From: JBFLYC01 sp040756735
GTDB lineage: Bacteria; Bacillota; DSM-16504; Desulfitibacterales; Desulfitibacteraceae
DNA length: 64,000 nt
Direction: 5' to 3'
Assembly: GCA_040756735.1 (NCBI GenBank)
Contig: JBFLYC010000003.1
Coordinates: forward strand, 1 to 64,000
The notes beneath the pieces are model-generated. The model made no database searches. It was not told the DNA's origin and saw nothing but the letters and a program-made list of their open reading frames with translations. A program made the translations under genes and the position numbers. Shown here piece after piece: positions 60,165 through 64,000 of the stretch. The first letter of the stretch is position 1. Each line of letters begins with the position of its first letter.

Positions 60165-61532
60165 CTAACCTTTGGGCAGTGTAAAGTAAAACTTTACTCC
60201 ACCAGGCAGATTCTCCACTCCAATTTTTCCCCCATGGGCTTCCACCAGCCCCTTGGTTATTGCCAACCCCAGACCTGTTCCACCATGTTCCCTGGCTCTT
60301 CCCTTATCAACCCTGTAAAACCTTTGAAAGATATGGGAAAGGTCCTCCTCAGGAATATTATCCCCTTCATTGAATACTTCCACCCAAACTGTCTGTTTTT
60401 GTTCTTTTGCTGATACTATAATTTTTCCGCCATCAGGAGTATGCCTTATAGCATTGGCCAGCAGGTTTATTATAACCTGGGCTATCCTTTGAGGGTCTAA
60501 TGACATTTCAGTCAGTTCTTCTATATGCAGTTCCAGGAAAACTTCCTTATTCTGCACTGACCCACGAAAAATCCCCACTATTCTTTCCAATAATCCTTTA
60601 ATCTTAACAGGCTCCTTGACCAAACGCAGTTTCCCAACCTCTGCAAGACTGAGGTCCTGCAGATCGTTCACCAGCTTGCTCAGGCGTATTACCTCATCAT
60701 TAAGTGACAAGATTACTTCGGTATCCGCGGGAGTTACCCCTTCCTGAATACTTTCAAGCTGCGCCCTTAAAGTTGCCAGGGGAGTCCTCAATTCATGAGC
60801 AACATCTGCCACCAGTGTTTTCCTAACTAATTCCATGGCTTTAAGATTTTGAGCCATCTTATTAAAGGACTGGGCAAGCTCCCCAATCTCATCCTGGCGG
60901 CCCTCGTCTACCTTAATATCCCATTCTCCCCTGGCTATCTTTTTAGCTGAAGCTGTTAATTGTTTTAGAGGCAAAACCAGGCGATTGCTGAAGACTATCC
61001 CAACAGCAGCTGCCAGTATGGCAATAATCAATCCCGCTGCCAGACTGGAATAGTAAACTGCAGTTATAAACTGCTGCTCTATAGTGGCAAAACCCGGCAG
61101 CTCATAGTCTACCTTTAATAACACATAGCCAATGGCCTTGTTGCCTACAACAATGGGAGCAGCAGCCTTGATTTCATTTGAGGACAAGAAGGCCCCTTCC
61201 CTTTTGCTTGTGGAAACTACTATTTTTCCCTCCACATTTGCAACAATAACCTGCTCGCTGGAAGCAGCAGCCCTCCTTCCCCTCATCATCCCCGGCATAG
61301 TCTGTTCTCCGGGCCACATTAGCAGTTGATTTATGCCTGTCCATGTGCCTCTTTGGCCATAATATTCTGCCAGGGTTTCAGCCCACTGGCGCTGCCTGCT
61401 CTCCCTGTAGTTTTCCAGATAAGTATCAAAAAGCCTCTTGGTATTAAGCGCCGTAAACAGCGCCACTGTCATGGCCGCCATTACGGCAATAATCACCAAC
61501 CCAACAATAATTCTGGTTTTAATTGTTTTCAT
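60165..61532 (-). CDS. Sensor histidine kinase (OmpR-partner type)
   Basis: 455 residues from ATG 61532, overlapping the regulator stop by 14 bases. TM1, a small extracytosolic domain with Met-rich MPGMMRGRRAA, TM2, HAMP (LPLKQLTASAKKIARGEWDI), phospho-His in DVAHELRTPLATL, N-box NLLANAIRHTPDGG, G2 GGTGLGLAIT. The G1 box is FNEGDNI (usually DNGxGI) so ATP binding may differ. The nearby secreted Met-rich protein is a plausible member of its regulon (metal or envelope sensing), inference only. Confidence 0.93.
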   Translation of the reverse strand: MKTIKTRIIVGLVIIAVMAAMTVALFTALNTKRLFDTYLENYRESRQRQWAETLAEYYGQRGTWTGINQLLMWPGEQTMPGMMRGRRAAASSEQVIVANVEGKIVVSTSKREGAFLSSNEIKAAAPIVVGNKAIGYVLLKVDYELPGFATIEQQFITAVYYSSLAAGLIIAILAAAVGIVFSNRLVLPLKQLTASAKKIARGEWDIKVDEGRQDEIGELAQSFNKMAQNLKAMELVRKTLVADVAHELRTPLATLRAQLESIQEGVTPADTEVILSLNDEVIRLSKLVNDLQDLSLAEVGKLRLVKEPVKIKGLLERIVGIFRGSVQNKEVFLELHIEELTEMSLDPQRIAQVIINLLANAIRHTPDGGKIIVSAKEQKQTVWVEVFNEGDNIPEEDLSHIFQRFYRVDKGRAREHGGTGLGLAITKGLVEAHGGKIGVENLPGGVKFYFTLPKG

Positions 61533-62214
61533 CCGGATTTTCCTCCATTTTGTAGCCGGTACCATAAACAGTTACAACCAGTTTGGGCTGGTTAGGATTT
61601 TTTTCAATCTTTCTGCGCAGGTTGCTGATGTGGGTATCCAGGGACCTCTCATACCCTTCATAGGCTTCGCCCACCGCTTCCAGGAGCTGCAGCCTTGAAT
61701 ATACCCTGCCCGGTTTTTGGATAAGGTGACTGAGAAGCTTAAATTCTGTAGGAGTAAGTTTTACAGATTTTCCGTCCACAAGAACAGCGTGTTTATGCAA
61801 GTCCACTACCAAGCTGCCGTGCCTGATTATCTCTTCGTCTGAAGGCATAGTTCCATACCTTCTGAGGACAACCTTTATCCTTGCTGCAAGTTCACGAAAG
61901 CTGAAAGGCTTTGTAATATAATCATCAGCCCCCATCTCCAAACCCAGGACCCTGTCAAACTCGTCAGACCTTGCGGTAAGCATGATTATGGGAATATCCT
62001 CCTTTAAACGCACCTCTTTGCATAAATCCAGGCCGCTTCCATCAGGGAGCATCCAATCCATGACAATCAAGTCAGGCCTCCTGCCAGCCAAAAGCATTCG
62101 GGCGTCTGATCCGTTAAAAGCGCTGCTGACTTCATACCCTTCTTGACTTAGATAGTCCTTAATAAGCTTATTGAGTTTTTGTTCATCTTCAACAATCAAA
62201 ACATGTCTTTTCAT
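61519..62214 (-). CDS. OmpR/PhoB-type response regulator
   Basis: 231 residues from ATG 62214. Receiver with VEDEQKL, phospho-Asp in LIVMDWMLPDGSG, Thr in MLTARSDEF, Lys in YITKPFSFRE; C-terminal winged helix (VKLTPTEFKLLSHLIQKPGR, then HISNLRRKIEKNP). Complete. First of the two-component pair. Confidence 0.96.
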   Translation of the reverse strand: MKRHVLIVEDEQKLNKLIKDYLSQEGYEVSSAFNGSDARMLLAGRRPDLIVMDWMLPDGSGLDLCKEVRLKEDIPIIMLTARSDEFDRVLGLEMGADDYITKPFSFRELAARIKVVLRRYGTMPSDEEIIRHGSLVVDLHKHAVLVDGKSVKLTPTEFKLLSHLIQKPGRVYSRLQLLEAVGEAYEGYERSLDTHISNLRRKIEKNPNQPKLVVTVYGTGYKMEENPDENN

Positions 62215-62280
62215 GTCCAACCCCCACATTCCGGTACATTTATTGTAACCTAATTTTGGGTATAAAAAAAGGAAGGTAAT

Positions 62281-62805
62281 TTACCTTCCTCTCATTTTCA
62301 TTCCCATGCCCATTTCCTTGCTCATCTCACCTTTAAAACCACCCTTAAAACCTTTTCGCTGCATGGATTCTCCCGGTGTACAAGGGTCATCCCTTTCTAT
62401 CATGTCTTCGATGTGCTCTTTGATCAAGGAAAGTTTTTCATCTGCTGCCTCTTGAGTTATAACCCCTTGAGCAACCATTCCCTCAAGCCTTTCAGCCTTT
62501 GCGGCTAATACAGCTTCTACAAATTTTTCAGTGCTGATATCTTTGGCCTTAGCGATATCTGCCAATGACTGCCCCTGCGACCTCAGCTCTCTAATTTCCT
62601 CAATGCTCAAGCCGGTTAAGTCAGATAGGACTGATATTGGAGAAGGCATTCCCCTGAAGCCGCCTCCCATTAGCATTCTCTTAGGACCATACTCTTTGCC
62701 TTCTACTTCTGCTTTTCTTTCTGCCATAAGGGGATAGGCAAACCCTGTTAAAACTAAGGACATCATCAACAGCAATACCAGTGTAACTACTATACTTTTT
62801 TTCAT
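62281..62805 (-). CDS. Secreted DUF2680-like protein
   Basis: 174 residues from ATG 62805 (AGGAGG eight bases ahead). Signal peptide (KKSIVVTLVLLLMMSLVLTG, cut after about FAYPLMA). Central repeat-like helices: LSIEEIRELRSQGQSLADIA and AKDISTEKFVEAVLAAKAER, LEGMVAQGVITQEAADEKL, the pattern of YckD/DUF2680 proteins. The C-terminal tail is Gly/Lys/Met-rich (KGGFKGEMSKEMGMGMKMRG), possibly metal-binding. Just upstream of the OmpR-HK pair. Confidence 0.8.
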   Translation of the reverse strand: MKKSIVVTLVLLLMMSLVLTGFAYPLMAERKAEVEGKEYGPKRMLMGGGFRGMPSPISVLSDLTGLSIEEIRELRSQGQSLADIAKAKDISTEKFVEAVLAAKAERLEGMVAQGVITQEAADEKLSLIKEHIEDMIERDDPCTPGESMQRKGFKGGFKGEMSKEMGMGMKMRGR

Positions 62806-62889
62806 CTTCACCATCCTCCTGTTTTGTATAATTGCTATTTTTTTAAGTATAGTATAACCTGCTATTTTTAAAATTCTTTCTAGAAAATC

Positions 62890-64000
62890 TTAAGAAAATC
62901 TTAAGATTATTTCATCCCATTTTTTATATAAATCCTTAAGCCTGTCCTCAGTTTCATGGTACTCTTTAGTGCAGCGCATCACGTCATCAGGATTGCTGTA
63001 CAGTTCTTCTTGGCCTAATACCAAAGCAAGACTGTGCAGCCTATCCTCCAAATCCTCTATTTCATTTTCCAGATCCTCCAAGGTTAATTCTTTTTGTTTC
63101 TTTTCTTTTTTCTCTGATAGAGGAGGATTCTTTGGCTGGGCGCCAACTTGTTCCTTGTGTTTTTTTGCCTCTTCATCCAATTCATTTTCCTTTTTCTTCC
63201 ACTTGTAATAATCGAAATCACCCAGGTACTCAGTAAGCTTTCCATTTTCTAGTTCTAATACCTTTGATGCCAGCCTGTTAATAAAATACCTGTCATGGGA
63301 CACAAAAAGTATATTGCCGGGAAAATCCAGCAGGGCTTCCTCCAAGGCTTCTCTGGTTTCCACATCTAAATGATTTGTGGGTTCATCCAGGATCAAAAAG
63401 TTGGCATTCTGCAAAAAAAGCTTTGCCAGCATAAGCCTGCTTCGCTCACCGCCGCTTAAGGCTTTGACCTTCTTGTTAACGTCTTCTCCTGAGAAAAGAA
63501 AGCGTCCCAGGACAGACCTCACCTCATATTCAGTCATCTTAGGATTAACCCAAAGCTCCTCAAGGACTGTTTTCTCAGCATTTAAATCTTCATGTTCCTG
63601 TGTAAAATAAGCAAGTTGTACCCTTGAACCTAATTTAACATCACCCCTGCTTCCAAGACGACCTGACAAGATTTTTAACAATGTAGTCTTGCCTGTTCCG
63701 TTATCACCGATTAAAGCGACTTTTTCCCCCTTCCAAAGCGTAAAACAAAGGCCGTTGAAGAGACACTTACCAGGATGCTCCATGGACAGGCCCTGGACTT
63801 CTAAAACCTTTTCACCTGTACCATTTTCAATGCCAAAAGAAATATCTGCTTTTTTACCAGCATCCTCCGGTCTTGACAGTCTCTCCAGCCTGTTTAAAAT
63901 GGTTTGACGCCCCCTGGCCTGTTTGGCTTTAATTCCAGCCTTATATTTTCTAATATACTCCTCTTGTTTCTTGATAAAATCCTGCTGCTTTTCATACTGA
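62890..64000 (-). CDS. ABC-F family ATPase, N-terminus outside the window
   Basis: The frame is open from the stop at 62890 to the right edge, so the start lies beyond 64000. Visible: the ABC_tran_Xtn linker (KYKAGIKAKQARGRQTILNR), the second ATP cassette with Walker A GDNGTGKTT, signature LSGGERSRLMLAKL, Walker B LILDEPTNHLD and H-loop SHDRYF, then a charged coiled-coil C-terminal domain. Duplicated cassettes without membrane part: ABC-F, ribosome-associated translation factor or antibiotic-protection type. Confidence 0.95.
   Translation of the reverse strand, partial: QYEKQQDFIKKQEEYIRKYKAGIKAKQARGRQTILNRLERLSRPEDAGKKADISFGIENGTGEKVLEVQGLSMEHPGKCLFNGLCFTLWKGEKVALIGDNGTGKTTLLKILSGRLGSRGDVKLGSRVQLAYFTQEHEDLNAEKTVLEELWVNPKMTEYEVRSVLGRFLFSGEDVNKKVKALSGGERSRLMLAKLFLQNANFLILDEPTNHLDVETREALEEALLDFPGNILFVSHDRYFINRLASKVLELENGKLTEYLGDFDYYKWKKKENELDEEAKKHKEQVGAQPKNPPLSEKKEKKQKELTLEDLENEIEDLEDRLHSLALVLGQEELYSNPDDVMRCTKEYHETEDRLKDLYKKWDEIILRFS

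Overview
The window looks like a draft contig (a 100-N scaffold gap at 2393-2492) from a spore-forming Clostridia-type Firmicute, most likely a Peptococcaceae/Desulfitobacteriia-like anaerobe. The evidence is a GerA/B/C spore germination receptor operon, Firmicute-type ribosome binding sites (AGGAGG), a reductive dehalogenase cluster, a two-subunit Fe-S L-serine dehydratase, and NtrC- and OmpR-type regulators. Nearly all genes lie on the minus strand. Species-level placement is inference.

Layout. 0-4.3 kb: ABC permease remnant, yvl-like envelope-stress operon (DUF2089, SHOCT-like, a frameshifted ORF, YvlD-like holin-fold protein), REP-like 62-bp repeats around the gap, a half-size GDT1 protein and a transposase remnant. 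4.3-11.9 kb: AT-rich organohalide-respiration locus on the minus strand, rdhB-rdhA, rdhC (FMN-binding, NosR-like), rdhK, an EamA transporter, tatA, and a flavin/extracytosolic redox module (Gx transporter, NusG-II protein, ApbE). An IS1634-family element is inserted about 100 bp upstream of rdhB. 14.0-22.8 kb: fluoride-responsive locus with two near-identical crcB (fluoride) riboswitches, each with aptamer, overlapping terminator and the same promoter layout. One reads into a degenerate P-type ATPase, an MFS transporter, two coupled MutS-like ATPases, a 5'-truncated fluC/crcB and DUF190. The other reads into a cation/proton antiporter and a universal stress protein. 22.8-31.2 kb: lipoprotein, YbjQ, an ABC exporter with its GntR (YtrA-like) repressor and palindromic operator, a TPR protein, an NtrC-type two-component system and a decayed M23 peptidase.

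31.3-47.1 kb: a GC-richer chemosensory gene cluster, all minus strand and tightly packed: CheY, a small unknown, a soluble MCP with two signalling hairpins, triple-CheW, CheB, an atypical response regulator, an Hpt/STAS-like protein, a HEAT-repeat protein, CheR, CheY, CheA with two Hpt-like modules, a ParA ATPase, a second triple-CheW with a charged Lys/Arg-rich tail, CheX and a truncated receiver. It has no flagellar genes and no membrane receptor. A single-domain tyrosine recombinase lies beside it, and a 28-bp exact direct repeat brackets both (31156-31183 and 48492-48519). I infer a mobile or imported cytosolic chemosensory array positioned by ParA; this is the most novel-looking system in the window.

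48.5-64 kb: ParA remnants, the C-terminal part of a SWIM-type protein, a membrane protein of unknown function, tRNA-Ala(GGC) with a neighbouring collapsed tRNA-like remnant, the ger operon (A, B, C, small D-like subunit), a head-to-tail pair of the 62-bp REP-like unit, a rubredoxin-flavin reductase fusion, ychF, an unknown 366-aa protein, sdaAB/sdaAA, an OmpR/HK pair, a DUF2680-like secreted protein and an ABC-F ATPase running off the right edge.
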